From contig JALQPE010001687.1 in the NCBI GenBank assembly GCA_030407315.1, forward strand, positions 1 to 64,000: a stretch of 64,000 nt of DNA, written 5' to 3'. Position numbers and translations under genes: made by a program. Numbering within the stretch: position 1 is the first letter of the stretch; each line of letters opens with the position of its first letter. Below are positions 11,791-23,200 of this stretch, piece after piece. Origin of the DNA: Asparagopsis taxiformis (lineage: Eukaryota; Rhodophyta; Florideophyceae; Bonnemaisoniales; Bonnemaisoniaceae). The notes under the pieces were generated by a model. It made no database searches. It was not told where the DNA came from and saw only the letters and a list, made by a program, of their open reading frames with translations.

Positions 11791-12480
11791 CTATGTTTGC
11801 AGCGTTTTGTTGGGTATTGTTTGCAGTTGGTGTGATGTGAGGTTGAATGGTGACGATTGGGTCTTTTTTGGGTCATATGCCTGGAAGTCGGCTGTTCGAA
11901 ATCGTGAGACGGTGTCTGTTTTGGCGTCGTAAACGTAGTAGTGGCGATTGTAGATGTGTCCAATGAATTGTACAAGTTGCGCACGTGGTTCCAGTTTGCG
12001 TCGTGGTTTGCGGTTGTGAATGTAGCCATATTGTCCGAAGGGAAGTAATGTGCTTACATCTGGTTTGACTCCGGTCAAAATTGCGATAGGTAGTTGGCCA
12101 TGGGCTGAATGTGGCGCGTGATTATAGTAGTCGACTGCGGCGTGAAGTGCGTAATCCCATAGTTTGAATGGGAGTTTGGTGGTGTGTAAGAATGCTCTTA
12201 TTGTTTCCATGAGGGTCCGGTAGACTCGCTCGGCTATTGCGTTCTCTTGAGGAGTATAAGGTATTGTTGGATGTTTGGTGATGGTATGTTCATTGTAGAA
12301 TGCCTTTAGGTCGCGAGTGATGTACTCCTTTGCGTTTTCCATCGTAATATCAGTGAAAAGATGTGGAGTACTTGCGTGTATGCGTTCGATATATATATCA
12401 AAAATTATAATTTTTGATGTGAGCTGCGGCTGTACCTTTGTGTAAAGTTGTGTAGACATGCAGGAAACGGCTGTGTTCAT
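11791..12480 (-). pseudogene. Copia integrase fragment
   Basis: This open stretch of about 229 codons contains the second half of the integrase core: a D (FTDITMENAKEY), then TPQENAIAERVYRTLMET carrying the catalytic glutamate. The typical Copia continuation follows (WDYALHAAVDYYNHAPHSA, then the GYIHNRKPRRKLEPRA region). The first catalytic Asp is upstream in another frame. The upstream zinc-binding part ends with CTGCAICKQ (about 12620-12600). Confidence 0.85.
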
Positions 12481-13151
12481 CTACGAAGGTTGCAAAGTAA
12501 ATGTTATTATGAGCTGATGTTGCAGGCATTGGGCCGCATATATCAGTGTGGACATTGGAGCTAAGTGAAGCACTGCGGTTTCAGGTGTGGAATGGCGCCG
12601 ATATTTGTTTGCAAATAGCACATCCTGTGCAATTGATCTCGGGGGGTGGGTTGTTAAGGGTAGTTGGGAGTCCTTGCACGAGTTTTTGTTTGGCAAGTTG
12701 GTGAATAAGAGTGGGTTGAAGATGAGCTAGGCTAATATGCCAGTCATAGTAAGCGCGAACGATTTCTGTGGGTTGTTTGGTTGCTGGTGAAAGTGGTGTG
12801 GTGGTGGTTGGGACGAATGGTGTTTGTTTTTGGGACGACCGAGATTTGTCTGAGGTGGGTTTGGTAATTTGAGTACGAGGGAATAGTTTTTGTTGAGTGA
12901 TTGATGCACTTGGTGATTTTGGTTTGGTCCGTGATGCGGAAGAATGATGGAGTTGGGTAAAGTGGTGCATGCGTTTGGTTTGTGCTTGTGGGTGGTTGAG
13001 TTGCGGAAGCTGTTTTTGATGAACGCTTTGGTGGTGTAGTTGCTGCATTTGTGCGGGATGCTTGGGGGTGGTTGAGGTGGTTTTGCTGGGAGTGTGTTGG
13101 TTTTGGGCGTACGCGGTTTTGTGTGCGGTTTTGAAATGTTGACTGGCTCAC

Positions 13152-14382
13152 ATCTGTGCTTTCGGAAACGGACGCAGACGTCCAGTCAGTCTAGTACGGG
13201 TCCTAGTCGGCCCCGAGATTTACTAGAACAAATGAACGTCCGCATCCAAATCCCCTAATTTTTTGGATGCGAACGTCCACTTTCTCTAGTACATATGGCG
13301 GAATACTAGGACCCGTCATCCAATTTCTCTAGTACATATTGCGGGATACTAGAACACGTCATCCAGTATACGATATATCATCGAAAACCGGGAGGAAATT
13401 ATAGCGGGCGATAAATGCATGGCCCATATCGGACCGTGTTCTATTCAGTCATTTACGAAACTGGTGCTATACAATATGTGTCTTTCTAGAATAGGAAGTA
13501 CGTATCAGGTCAGAATACGAAATACATTTCCAGCCAGAATACGAAATACGTATCCGGCCAAAATACGAAATAGCTGTCTGCACATCGTCGATCACCCATC
13601 TCGCTCACTATTGCATTCTCCCTACCCTACCATTGCCTTTCTCAGCCATCCGCACATGCATCACGAACCCAGGCCACCTAAATCAGAAAAATCAGCTCCT
13701 TTTGAATACCATCCCTACTTTCCTCGACAGCAACCTTGCCCGTCTTATCATCAAGACATCACACACGAACATGGTTAACAAAATAGTACACGACCTAGAA
13801 CCCACCATCACTTGTATCCTGTACCCTAAAATGTATGCATACCAGAAACACCTCACATCTACATTACGCATCTTCCCAAATTCCTTCTTCACTTTCCTTG
13901 TGTCCAAACGTTCCTGCTTCATCATTCCTGCACCACATACACGACATCAACCGCATCAGTCAGACTCAGATCCACTTTCCTCACTACACACTCTTGAAAC
14001 TCGCACAAATACCTGTCTCACGTCATAAACACAATACACACCATGATTTACAAACCATGCAGCAAAAAATATTTAAGCAATCTATATTTTCGCACACCCA
14101 GTTTTGACGCTGAATGGAACTTACATTCCTTCATCAGCATTCCTGCTTCACCAATACAAAAACGACATTAACCGCAACAGTCAGACTCAGATCCAACACT
14201 TTCCTCATTACACACCCTTAAAACTCACGTACTTACCTCCCTTCCATCCTTCACACATTACACACCATGACTCACTAAGCTTCGAATCAATAAAAATCGC
14301 ATAAACGGGAACAGTCAGATTCAAAACCAACGCTTCTATCGCTGCACACCCTCGGAACTCGCTTACTAACCTCTCTTCCATC
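13152..14382 (+). repeat. Repeat R, left copy (interrupted by element D)
   Basis: It starts TGTGCTTTCGGAAACGGACGC and matches the start of the right copy at 39163. It contains several near-palindromic blocks (GGACGC..GACGTCC, then GTCCGCATCC..GGATGCGAACGTCC near 13230-13280). TCTAGTACATATGGCGGAATACTAGG-like units come next, and then short repeats built on AATACGAAATACGTATCC (about 13495-13570). Longer AT-rich repeats carry the motif ACAGTCAGACTCAGATCC. It is cut on the right by the LTR at 14383 and on the left abuts the Copia remnant. No coding region is convincing. Confidence 0.75.
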
Positions 14383-15067
14383 TGTCATACCGCCTGGCGG
14401 TCCTCTCATACTGAGCCGTGTCGACTCCCTATTGGGTAATCAGTAAGGGACGTGCCAATCACAAGGCACCAGCCAACTGGGCGTGTTTCCTGTCATTGGG
14501 ACTAGCGCAAGGCTGTAAATACCCCACTCGGGCCCATCGGCCCCGGCCAAGACCCCACAAGGGGCAAATTTCTAACTTAAGCTAACCAGCTGTACATTAC
14601 AATGTAAGCCTAACTGGCAACAACCTCGCGGGTAGGCGAGTGCCGTTAATTGGGCTCTAGTTGGTCAACTAACTGGATATTTATTCCTAACCACTAACCC
14701 TAGCTTACAGTAGACTTAGTATAAATACGCCACTGGAATAGCCAGTATGCTCGGTTTCTAGAGTAACGTAAACTCAAGTGGAATTACGACCCATTGGAAC
14801 AGTGTTCGCATACCTATCGTTTAACCCTCTCCGGGAAAACCTTAGGGTTAGCTAACAGCTCGACGGATTACGTCACTCGCTCCATCTATACGCGCCTAGC
14901 GTGAGAATCCCTATTTGCACGACCCCTTCCGGGTAGCGACACAATCTCTCATACGAGACTACCCGCTGGGTACACTATAAGGTTCATCTGCTCTACCACC
15001 TCCTCTACCGAGGCTCGGGACACTTGTCGGGTGGTTTGCCGCTCCTGCGGATTTTCTACCTGCTACA
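14383..15067 (+). repeat. 5' LTR of element D (685 bp)
   Basis: It starts TGTCATACCGCCTGGCGG and ends CTACCTGCTACA. The same sequence occurs reverse-complemented at 36940-37625, which fixes both ends. The five bases before it are CCATC. It ends in TACA like the A/B/C LTRs, although the rest of the LTR is unrelated to them. Confidence 0.9.
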
Positions 15068-15068
15068 T

Positions 15069-15080
15069 TGGTCTCTCACC
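15069..15080 (+). other. Primer-binding site of element D
   Basis: TGGTCTCTCACC begins one base after the LTR end. It should pair with the 3' end of a host tRNA finishing ..GAGAGACCA. Element B has TGGTCTCTCGACC at the same place, so both families may use a similar primer tRNA. Confidence 0.65.
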
Positions 15081-15144
15081 CTAGAACTTTGTACCCTCGG
15101 GTAAGTCTCTTTTGGGAGAACTTCCCCTTTAATATCATCTCCAC

Positions 15145-16749
15145 GATGCCTCGTAGCCCTACAGCGGGACCCTCTAGTGAGGACATAGCGCCTGCCAGCG
15201 ACTTATCCGATTCGGATCTGATCGCCGAAGAAGGCGTGGTGATCAACACCCTACAAGATCGGGTTGACCGAATCTTCAACGAACGGTTGGAAGAGTTCAA
15301 GGCTGAATTCAGCATCGTCGTCGAGAAGATTGTCCAAGACCGCAGGGCGGAGATCGCAGACGCCACGGTCGAAACCGTAATGGAACTGGTTGAGCCAAAA
15401 TTGCTGGCCGCCAGCCGAGAAGCCACCCAAGATCGGGACGCCGAGTTCCTAGCGGAAACCTGGAGTCAGGTCTGAGCTGAATTCGCTTCACGCGTATTCC
15501 GTTTCGAAACTCGTCTGGAAGAGCTTTCGATTCATGGCTTTAATGCCAGTCCGTTAGGACAACAGGAGTTACCTTCGCGCCGCATCCGATCGGCTGACTT
15601 CCCAGACCCCACACCCAGTAGGGAGGAAAACGAAGAAGATCCCCGATTGGATCAAGTCGCAGAAGCAACCGGACGCCTGTCGGACTGTGTCGACGCCCTC
15701 GCCGAGTCGCTATCCCAGACAGGGAACATCTCCCGCACGAGACAACATTACCGTGCCACCAGATCCGAACCGGGAAATTCCTCGTGGGATGATGAGGAAG
15801 GACCTCTTGAAGAAGGATTACTGCCCCTGAAGACTCGCGAACCCGCGTTCGATCAGGTGGTCTCCTATCGGTACTGCCGACTCAAGAATAAGTCCTTAAC
15901 GACCGACACCCCAATGGGGACACCAAGAAGCTTATGCAAGCTAACGGAGAAGATCCGTAATTTTAATGCGTCACTAACGCCGTTCGATGGTACGGAACCC
16001 ATCGACATCCTCCAGTTCCTCGCGGAATTCCCAGATGCATGCGATTCATGCGGAGTCTCGGAGGGAGAAGCTACCAAGTTACTCAAGTACTTCCTAGAAG
16101 GAGAACCTCAAAGGTTTATCGCCGCTGAGGCGCGAAAGCGCAAGCTTCTCAACCATCTGAATCAACAGATCAATTGGCCTCAAGCCGTTAACGCCCTTCT
16201 GGCTCGCTACGCGACGGACAATGTCCTAGCGGATGCATATGACGCTGTAACGCGTATTCGGCAAGGCCCGGATGAGGGTGAAGCTGCATACGGAGACAGA
16301 CTGCAGGACGCTGCTCTCCTGTGTGCGAACGTTTTATTGGAAAGAGATTTGGTCAACTATTACCTCAAGGGCCTACGCCCAGAGGTTGAACACACACCGT
16401 CAAGGTTAACATCGGCCGCTCCGGCGGAGAAGATTTTCTCGCTGTCCGTAACCTTGCTAAAGGACTCGGGGACTCTTTACGAGCTTCGATGCCCGCGAGA
16501 CCGAAGGCTTACCCTACTCGGGAAATCGCGGATCGCAAAAGCAAGGCGATTCCCGCTAGCGTACCCGAGGACCAGTCCGCGATATCGCGGACCCCACCGC
16601 CTACTTTACCTTCCCCTTCTGGGAACTCGATGGGCGCTCCGATGCAGGCCTCTACCCTAACGGGAGAATATCTCAAGCTTGCCGAGACTATGATCCCCGA
16701 GGGGGCTTTCACTTGGAGATGCTCTGGCTGTCGCCAACCGGGGCATGTG
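15145..16749 (+). pseudogene. gag: Element D gag, first part
   Basis: The start is the ATG of MPRSPTAGPSSED at 15145. A coiled-coil-like acidic stretch (VINTLQDRVDRIFNERLEEF) is followed by the Gag core (LTPFDGTEPIDILQFLAEF, then VSEGEATKLLKYFLEGE), which parallels the Gag of B. An in-frame TGA at 15473-15475 interrupts the frame, and the protein reads on without shift beyond it. A frameshift lies near 16450-16490. The end is the zinc knuckle, whose first cysteines and GH (CSGCRQPGH) are here. The last cysteine lies beyond element B, at the start of the 29650 segment. Confidence 0.85.
16745..16749 (+). other. Target-site duplication of element B (left copy ATGTG)
   Basis: ATGTG precedes the 5' LTR and is repeated exactly at 29645-29649 after the 3' LTR. 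Removing B and one copy restores the reading frame of the gag zinc knuckle of D. A 5-bp duplication is usual for Ty3/Gypsy integrases. Confidence 0.95.
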
Positions 16750-17565
16750 TGTGGTGCAATTTAAGTTGGTCGATGGAATCGATGCGAGCGCGCGCGTTTA
16801 CGTTAGTCCGCAAGCATCCGTTTGAGTTAGTTTAGTAAGCGAGCGCACGCGTGGCGTCTTGATTACGTGTCACGGAGCGTCAACGCGAGCGCGTGCGCGC
16901 GTACGTTGCCACGAAACCGCGAGCCGCGCCACGTGTAGCGATTTCCGCGAATTTCCCTTTATTTCCCTTTTTGGGTTTTTTATGACGAAAGTCTTTTTCC
17001 CAAAATATTTCCCTTTTTGCGTGCGAGCGTGCGGCCGCCGCCGGCCGGCCACACAAGGACAACCTGTCCCAAGTAAGTTAGCTATTAGTGGTCGCATGGC
17101 TTCGCACCCTACCAATAAACAGTCAGCACTTTCGCAGCTACGAGTTAAGCGTTGAGCGCGTCGCGAGGACCGATTGCGTTACGACGTTGCGTGCGGATTG
17201 CTCACGATCGCCGACGTACGTGCGCGCGCGCCGCGTTTACCGACCGTCGAATTGCGTCGCACCGCGAGACCGCGAGACCGCGCGTTGCGTCGCATACCGC
17301 TAGGCCAGGGATTTACGACCCCTGCGTGGATCGTGTTGAGCTCGAGTTTACTCGGTGATCTCACCCTGAGATCACGGCTTGCGCCGGCCCGCGAATCCCG
17401 TGTTGCGATCGACCCTGCGCGTTCCGCCGTTGTACCACCCGATCGCCTCCGCGACCGAGCGACGTGCGAAACGCAAGTTCACGAGCGCGTTACGGTTCAA
17501 CACGCCCTGACAAGGCAAGCGATTCTAGAACTCTCTTAGTGACCGCCATCCCGGCTGGTCCTACA
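16750..17565 (+). repeat. 5' LTR of element B (816 bp)
   Basis: It starts TGTGGTGCAATTT and ends TGGTCCTACA. CCAATAAACAG near 17112 is a likely polyadenylation signal. It differs from the 3' LTR by an extra 8 bp (GAGACCGC repeated near 17268), two single-base length changes and a handful of substitutions, some of which are shared with the LTR of A instead. Confidence 0.95.
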
Positions 17566-17567
17566 AC

Positions 17568-17580
17568 TGGTCTCTCGACC
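17568..17580 (+). other. Primer-binding site of element B
   Basis: TGGTCTCTCGACC lies two bases after the LTR end. It is complementary to a tRNA 3' end of the form GGTCGAGAGACCA. The tRNA species cannot be named from the window. Confidence 0.65.
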
Positions 17581-18044
17581 TAGAATTGCGCGAACCGACG
17601 TGCGAACTCAGCGAAGGACAGAAACTCCGCTTGGGGAAACACGGGACGCCAAACCTATCGCTTACTCTAACTTTCCCTTTCTCCGTTCGTCGTGCGCGAC
17701 AGCGAGGGCGATTGACGCGTGCGCGCGTATCGCTATCCCGGAAGCGGTGCTACAGCCTCTCTGGTTTTGTATAAATACCCTATCACTACTACGACGATTC
17801 GCCGCGCGGAACGACGCGATCGACGCAGCGCGTGCGCGCGCTAGTTCGCAACCCTAATGCGGGTTCGGCGGTGCCGAAAATATTGGGTTCGCAGACGGTC
17901 GAGACCCGTCTCCGCGCGTTCCGAGCGAGGAAGAAGCCCTCCTGCGAGCGAACTCGTCCCCCTCACCCTTACTACGCGCGCCCGATACGCAGACAATTTT
18001 CGGGAAGCGCTTCCCTTTTTACTTGCCAATTTTTCGACGCGCCG

Positions 18045-20183
18045 ATGCGAGATTTTGACGCGCGCCGAATTCCCCTTTCTCCCTTCCCATCATCCCTTTT
18101 TCCCTTTTCCCTAGGCGACGATCGAACGCGACCGCGCCGATGGATCCCCCTACGCGCGAGCGATCGAACGCGCCGACCGAACCGCCGCCAGCCGCCAGTC
18201 GCGTCGCAAACGCACGCAGTCGACGCACTGGTCGCTTCACACATCCCTGACCCTACCGCTTCCCCGTGGCCGCCGCTACCGACGCAAACGCTCGCGAGCA
18301 TTGACGACAACGCGCAAACGTCCGACGATGGCGCCGCAACGAAGCGCGAAGCCGAGTTCCGCGTTTCCGACGTGCACGCTACGCCGTCCGCAACGCTTCC
18401 GAGCTTGGTTCGGCAAGTAGTGGACGACCCTACGTTCCAATGCATGCTCCAGGCAGAAGTCCGAGCGGCTGTGGACCGCGCCATCAAGGGCCAATCACGT
18501 GGATTGACGGCTCAGATGAGGGCGCAAGTCCACAACCTAATCGTCACTACGATGGACTCCCGCGAGGAGCACAACACCGACCGCACGAGCGTCGTTACGC
18601 GCGAAAACCGAACGCGAACCGCAGCGCGCGCGACTCCGACGAACTACGCGCGTACCGCGGATCCCGAAGGATGGCTGGAACTGGCGCGCCAGGACCTGTC
18701 ATTCGATGATCACCCGCGCTCGAATAGCGACGACGGACCCGCGCATCCCGGGCTGGTAGAGATCCAGCCGTTGAACGAGCTGTTCACTCGCGCGCTTTCG
18801 TACCGCACGTATCGCTTGCGAAATACGGACCGCGCGTTTAATCGGGAAATCGCGAGCGAACTGGCCAACACCGCGAAGATGGTGCGCCATTCGATGCAAG
18901 GAGAGAATTTCACGGGCACTGACGGAATCGCGGTACTATCGTTTCTGAAGTACTTCAAGAGCGCATGCGACGACACCGGCGTATCCGAAGGCGCAGCGCT
19001 GCCGATTCTCAAGTATTTCCTGGCCGACGAGGCGCGCGACACGTTCCAAACGTACGTGGGACGAACGTTCCGAGGAGCGCGCGCGGGCGTCGATTCGATT
19101 ACGTGCTACGCGGAAGCCGTTCAGTGGCTCTTACTAACCTACGCGCGCGAAGGCGACGTTGCGCAAGCGTACCGCGACGTGGCGCAACAAACGCAAGACC
19201 CGAAGGAAACCGAAACGCAATTCGCTACGCGATTACGACGACGAGCGCTGCGCTGCGGCGACGCGTTTAGCGAGCGAACGCTTGTTTCTATTTTCGTCGA
19301 TGGTCTACGCCCCTACGCGCAACACCTCGTGCGGGACGCGCTGTCTCGTGACCCGCGGCGATACACCTTTCGAGAGCTAGTCTCTATGGCGCAGAGCCAC
19401 GGGGACACGCACCGAGCGATGACGCCGACGACGAGCGCGCGACCGCTACTGCGACGAACGCCTGCGCTCTACGTAGACGAGGACGAGACACCGATGATGC
19501 AAGCTCTGACCGTGGGGCACACCCCACCATCAGGCTTCTCATCGCCAAACGTCTCGACCTCCGCCGCGACACCGCACGCTCCGCGCGAACGGAAGTTCTC
19601 GACTCCGAGCCCCATGCGAAGTCCGACCTCGCTTGGCACTCCTTCGTCGAATTACCGCACGCCACGCTCTCGCGACGCATCGCCCGCCGACCGCTCACGA
19701 CGCACTGCGCATACCGACGACCGGGAACGCGAACGCGCGGGACCGTACACGGCGCACATACCGCGCGCGACTTACCCACCGCCTATCGTGAGGCAGACGG
19801 CACCGGCCGACACGTCTCGCACGGCAGCGTTCCGATGCCTGATATGCAGGAAGTTCGGGCACCCAATGGTGAATTGCCCACTGCTCTCGTCCGAGCAGCA
19901 GGCCGCGATTCGCGAAATGCATAGCCACGCGCGCCTAACGCCCGAAGAACTGAACCTGCAGCGCAACGTTCAGGTTTTCGAAGTCTCCGCGCACGCCGAC
20001 ACGAACGAGAGCGAGCGACAGCGCGTCGACGGCAACGAGCGAACGCGCGAAAACGAGAGCGCACGCGAGCGCGAGCGCGAAAACGATCGGACGCGCGAAT
20101 ACGACGCGCATGACAGCGAGCAGCTCACGCCCCACTCGGTTCGTTTTGCAGAAGACCCGGGAAACGCCTACGAGGAGCCGTAG
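18045..20183 (+). CDS. gag: Element B Gag polyprotein
   Basis: The frame is open from 17832, but the first in-frame ATG is at 18045 (MRDFDARRIPLS), which I take as start; an upstream GTG is possible but less likely. The first 200 residues are Pro/Ser/Thr-rich. The Gag core runs from about residue 239 (PLNELFTRALSYRTYRLRN) to 430 (SIFVDGLRPYAQHLV) and is the part related to Gag of D. A single CCHC zinc knuckle (CLICRKFGHPMVNC) lies near residues 597-610 and should bind RNA. The last 80 residues are very rich in Arg and Glu. Gag ends with TAG at 20181-20183, and pol begins 44 bp later in another frame, so pol is made separately or by re-initiation. Confidence 0.9.
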   Translation: MRDFDARRIPLSPFPSSLFPFSLGDDRTRPRRWIPLRASDRTRRPNRRQPPVASQTHAVDALVASHIPDPTASPWPPLPTQTLASIDDNAQTSDDGAATKREAEFRVSDVHATPSATLPSLVRQVVDDPTFQCMLQAEVRAAVDRAIKGQSRGLTAQMRAQVHNLIVTTMDSREEHNTDRTSVVTRENRTRTAARATPTNYARTADPEGWLELARQDLSFDDHPRSNSDDGPAHPGLVEIQPLNELFTRALSYRTYRLRNTDRAFNREIASELANTAKMVRHSMQGENFTGTDGIAVLSFLKYFKSACDDTGVSEGAALPILKYFLADEARDTFQTYVGRTFRGARAGVDSITCYAEAVQWLLLTYAREGDVAQAYRDVAQQTQDPKETETQFATRLRRRALRCGDAFSERTLVSIFVDGLRPYAQHLVRDALSRDPRRYTFRELVSMAQSHGDTHRAMTPTTSARPLLRRTPALYVDEDETPMMQALTVGHTPPSGFSSPNVSTSAATPHAPRERKFSTPSPMRSPTSLGTPSSNYRTPRSRDASPADRSRRTAHTDDRERERAGPYTAHIPRATYPPPIVRQTAPADTSRTAAFRCLICRKFGHPMVNCPLLSSEQQAAIREMHSHARLTPEELNLQRNVQVFEVSAHADTNESERQRVDGNERTRENESARERERENDRTREYDAHDSEQLTPHSVRFAEDPGNAYEEP

Positions 20184-20227
20184 CGGGTGGGCCGGCTCCT
20201 CTTCACTCAACGGACACGCGACGCGCG

Positions 20228-23200
20228 ATGACGCAACCACCGCGCGAAAAACCGCCTCCGTTACCACCCGAAACAGTGGTCCTGTTTCAGACCCCTACCG
20301 CGAACTACAAACTCGAGACCCGCGTCGGGTATAATCAACGCACGGCCACCGCGGTGACCGCCGTGCTTGATACTGGCGCAGGCCCGAGCCTCATTCGCGA
20401 AAACGTACTAGGCGCCGACTGGAAGCGCCACGCTACGCCGCCGGCGCTGCGCTGCGCGATTATCGACGCGAACGGACGACGCCTCGCGCCAAACGCGTCG
20501 CTGCGACTTAGCGTTTCTCTAGGTGCCCGAGCGCACCTCCAAATCTTTTTGGTGATGCCACGTTTATCCGTCCCATGTATCTTGGGAGCGGACTTCATCG
20601 ACCGCGTAGTCGAAATTATCTACACTGGACCGCAGCGCGCGTTGCGAACCCGCTATGGCGACCACGTCCCGATGCTTCCGCGTACGCCGACGAAACCGCG
20701 CCGCGCGCCGACCGCGAAGGCGACCCGACCCACAGGCTTCGCGCCTATTCGCGCTGCGCGCCGCACATCGATTCCGCCGAACGCGACGCGAGCGATCGAC
20801 GTTACCACGAGCGCTGAAGGGCGCTGCATTGTAGTTCCCGCGACTAACCTCTACGCGCAGAAACTACTCCGTTTAACCAACGGGGAGACGCTAGTTCGAA
20901 GGAATGTACCCTTCCGAGTACAGGTACACAACGCTGGCACTCGTCTACAAGTATTGCCCAAAGGCATGAAGGTGGGCACCGCCGTGCCCAACCCCGTGGG
21001 GTGTCTACAAGTCGCTCAGGAAGCGCCGAGCCCGCAAGACCGACCGCCCGACGACGCGACGCGACGCAACGTTACGACACCGCCGGACCCGCGCGAAACC
21101 GACGAAATTGCGAACGCGACGCTGCCTTGGGAAGACCTCTTACGTGCGACGCTATGCGACGAGCGAGTGGACGACGACCTGCACGCGGAAATTATCGAGA
21201 TGCTACGAAAGCATGAGAGAATGTGGAACGGCACGCTTGGAGCCATTCACGCGACGGAACACCGCATCGAGCTGGTTCCGGGGGCGACCCCTGTGAACCA
21301 ACCGCCGTATCGCGCCGGACACGCGTCGCGCGAAATTATCCGTACGCAAGTGGAGAAGATGCTCCGCGCTGGAGTAATCGAACCTGCTACATCGGAATGG
21401 GCGAGCCCGGTCGTGGTCGTGCCTAAGAAGGACGGGACCTCCCGCTTCTGCATCGACTACCGCCGCGTAAACGCCGCCACCGTGAAGGACGCGTATCCGA
21501 TTCCGCGCATGGACGACTGCGTCGACTCGCTCGGTAACGCGACAGTTTTCACGACACTGGACTGCAACTCGGGATACTGGCAAATCCCAGTAGCGCACGC
21601 CGACCGCGATAAGACTACGTTTACGTCGCACGTCGGTACGTATCGCTTTCGCCGCATGCCTTTCGGACTTTCGAACGCGCCCGCGACGTTTCAGCGCGCG
21701 CTTGACATTTTGCTCGCGAACGTGAAGTGGCAGCATTGCCTTGTCTACCTGGATGATGTAATCATCTTCTCCGCCGACGTAAACGCGCACGTGCACCACG
21801 TCGACGAGATACTGGGAATCCTCGGACGCGCGGGTGTTTCGCTAAAATTCGCGAAGACCGAGTTCTTCAAGCGCTCGGTGGACTACCTGGGACATACTAT
21901 TTCGCCAGGGAAGCTCTCCGTACCGACGACGAAGTGCGACGCGCTGCGCGATGCGACGTACCCGACGACGAAGACGCAGTTGCGAAGTTTTCTAGGAACT
22001 TGCAACGTATACCGCCGATTCGTCGAAAAATTCGCGTTCGTAGCCGCGCCGCTTACGCAGCTGCTGAAGAAGGACCAAGGAGACAGCTTACCCGCGCCGA
22101 CGCCGGAGCAAACGCGCGCGTTTGAATCATTGCGACAAGCGATGCTGTCTCCGCCAATTCTCTGCCTACCGCGCGAGGGACACCCGTATGTGCTCGATAC
22201 CGACGCGTCGCAAGGGCAAATCGGATGCGCGCTACTTCAGTTAGACGCGGACGACGACGTGTTACACCCAGTCGGATACTGGTCGCGCACGCTTAACGAC
22301 GCGGAGCGCAACTATTCGACGACGGAACGCGAATGCCTCGCAGTCGTATGGGCAGTTTTGCTATTACGCGCATATTTGGAAGGACGGAAGTTCACGGTTC
22401 GCACCGACCATAATTCGTTGCGTTGGATCCTGAACATGACGTCCGCGGAAGGACGACTCACGCGCTGGCGATTGCGACTCGCCGAGTTCGAGTTCGACGT
22501 CGAATACAAGAAGGGAAAACGCCACGTTATTGCCGACGCGCTCTCGCGAATGGCCACGCGAAGCTGCGATGAATCGGAAATACCGGACGAGATACCCTGC
22601 TTCGGCGCCGCGAACATCGTCGAACCGCACACGGACGCATATGCTCGAACTGACGCCGCGCTATTATGCGACTACGTAGAATACTACCCGAGTCTAGACT
22701 GCCTACTGGCAACTCGGTCGTGCGTCGAACCGCCCGTATCCACTGACGAGTGGATTCGCGAGCAAGCGACGGACGAATTCTGCCAGAACGCGAAACGCGA
22801 TGTCAAAACCGCACCGCGATCGCGCTTCCATCTGTCCCCCGACGGGATACTCATGAGGACCGCTCCGCTCGACGGCGCCACGCAGATAGTCGTGCCCGAA
22901 GCGATTAAGGGGCGCATTTTGCGAGCGAACCATTACGCGGTAACTGCAGGACACCCGGGAGCGCTACGCATGTACGACGCAATTCGACGCGCGTATTACT
23001 GGCCGATGATGAGCGTAGACGTCTACACCACGGTGAGACAATGCGATGCGTGCGCGCGCAACCGCGTTACGAATATCGCCATACGAACGCCCTGAAGCTA
23101 TTCCCCGCTACGCGCCCGCTCGAAGACGTCGCTATCGATATTCTGGGACCGCTGCCCGAGACTCCGCGCCAACGCCGCTTCGTACTCGTAATCGCCGATC

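Larger units (their letters stand above)
10089..13151 (-). mobile_element. Decayed Ty1/Copia retrotransposon, 5'-truncated
   Basis: Read on the minus strand, the order is GAG-pre-integrase/zinc region (about 13048-12581), integrase core (12480-11791), RT pieces (about 11790-10700) and RNase H (10640-10089). Integrase before RT identifies the Copia superfamily. The frames are broken repeatedly. The 5' end stops abruptly where repeat R begins at 13152, and no LTR was found on either side. Base composition is clearly more AT-rich than in elements A, B and D. Confidence 0.85.

Noticed and set aside
21203..21799. Antisense frames inside RT and other parts of pol
   Set aside because: They mirror a conserved RT on the other strand in GC-rich DNA and have no domains of their own.
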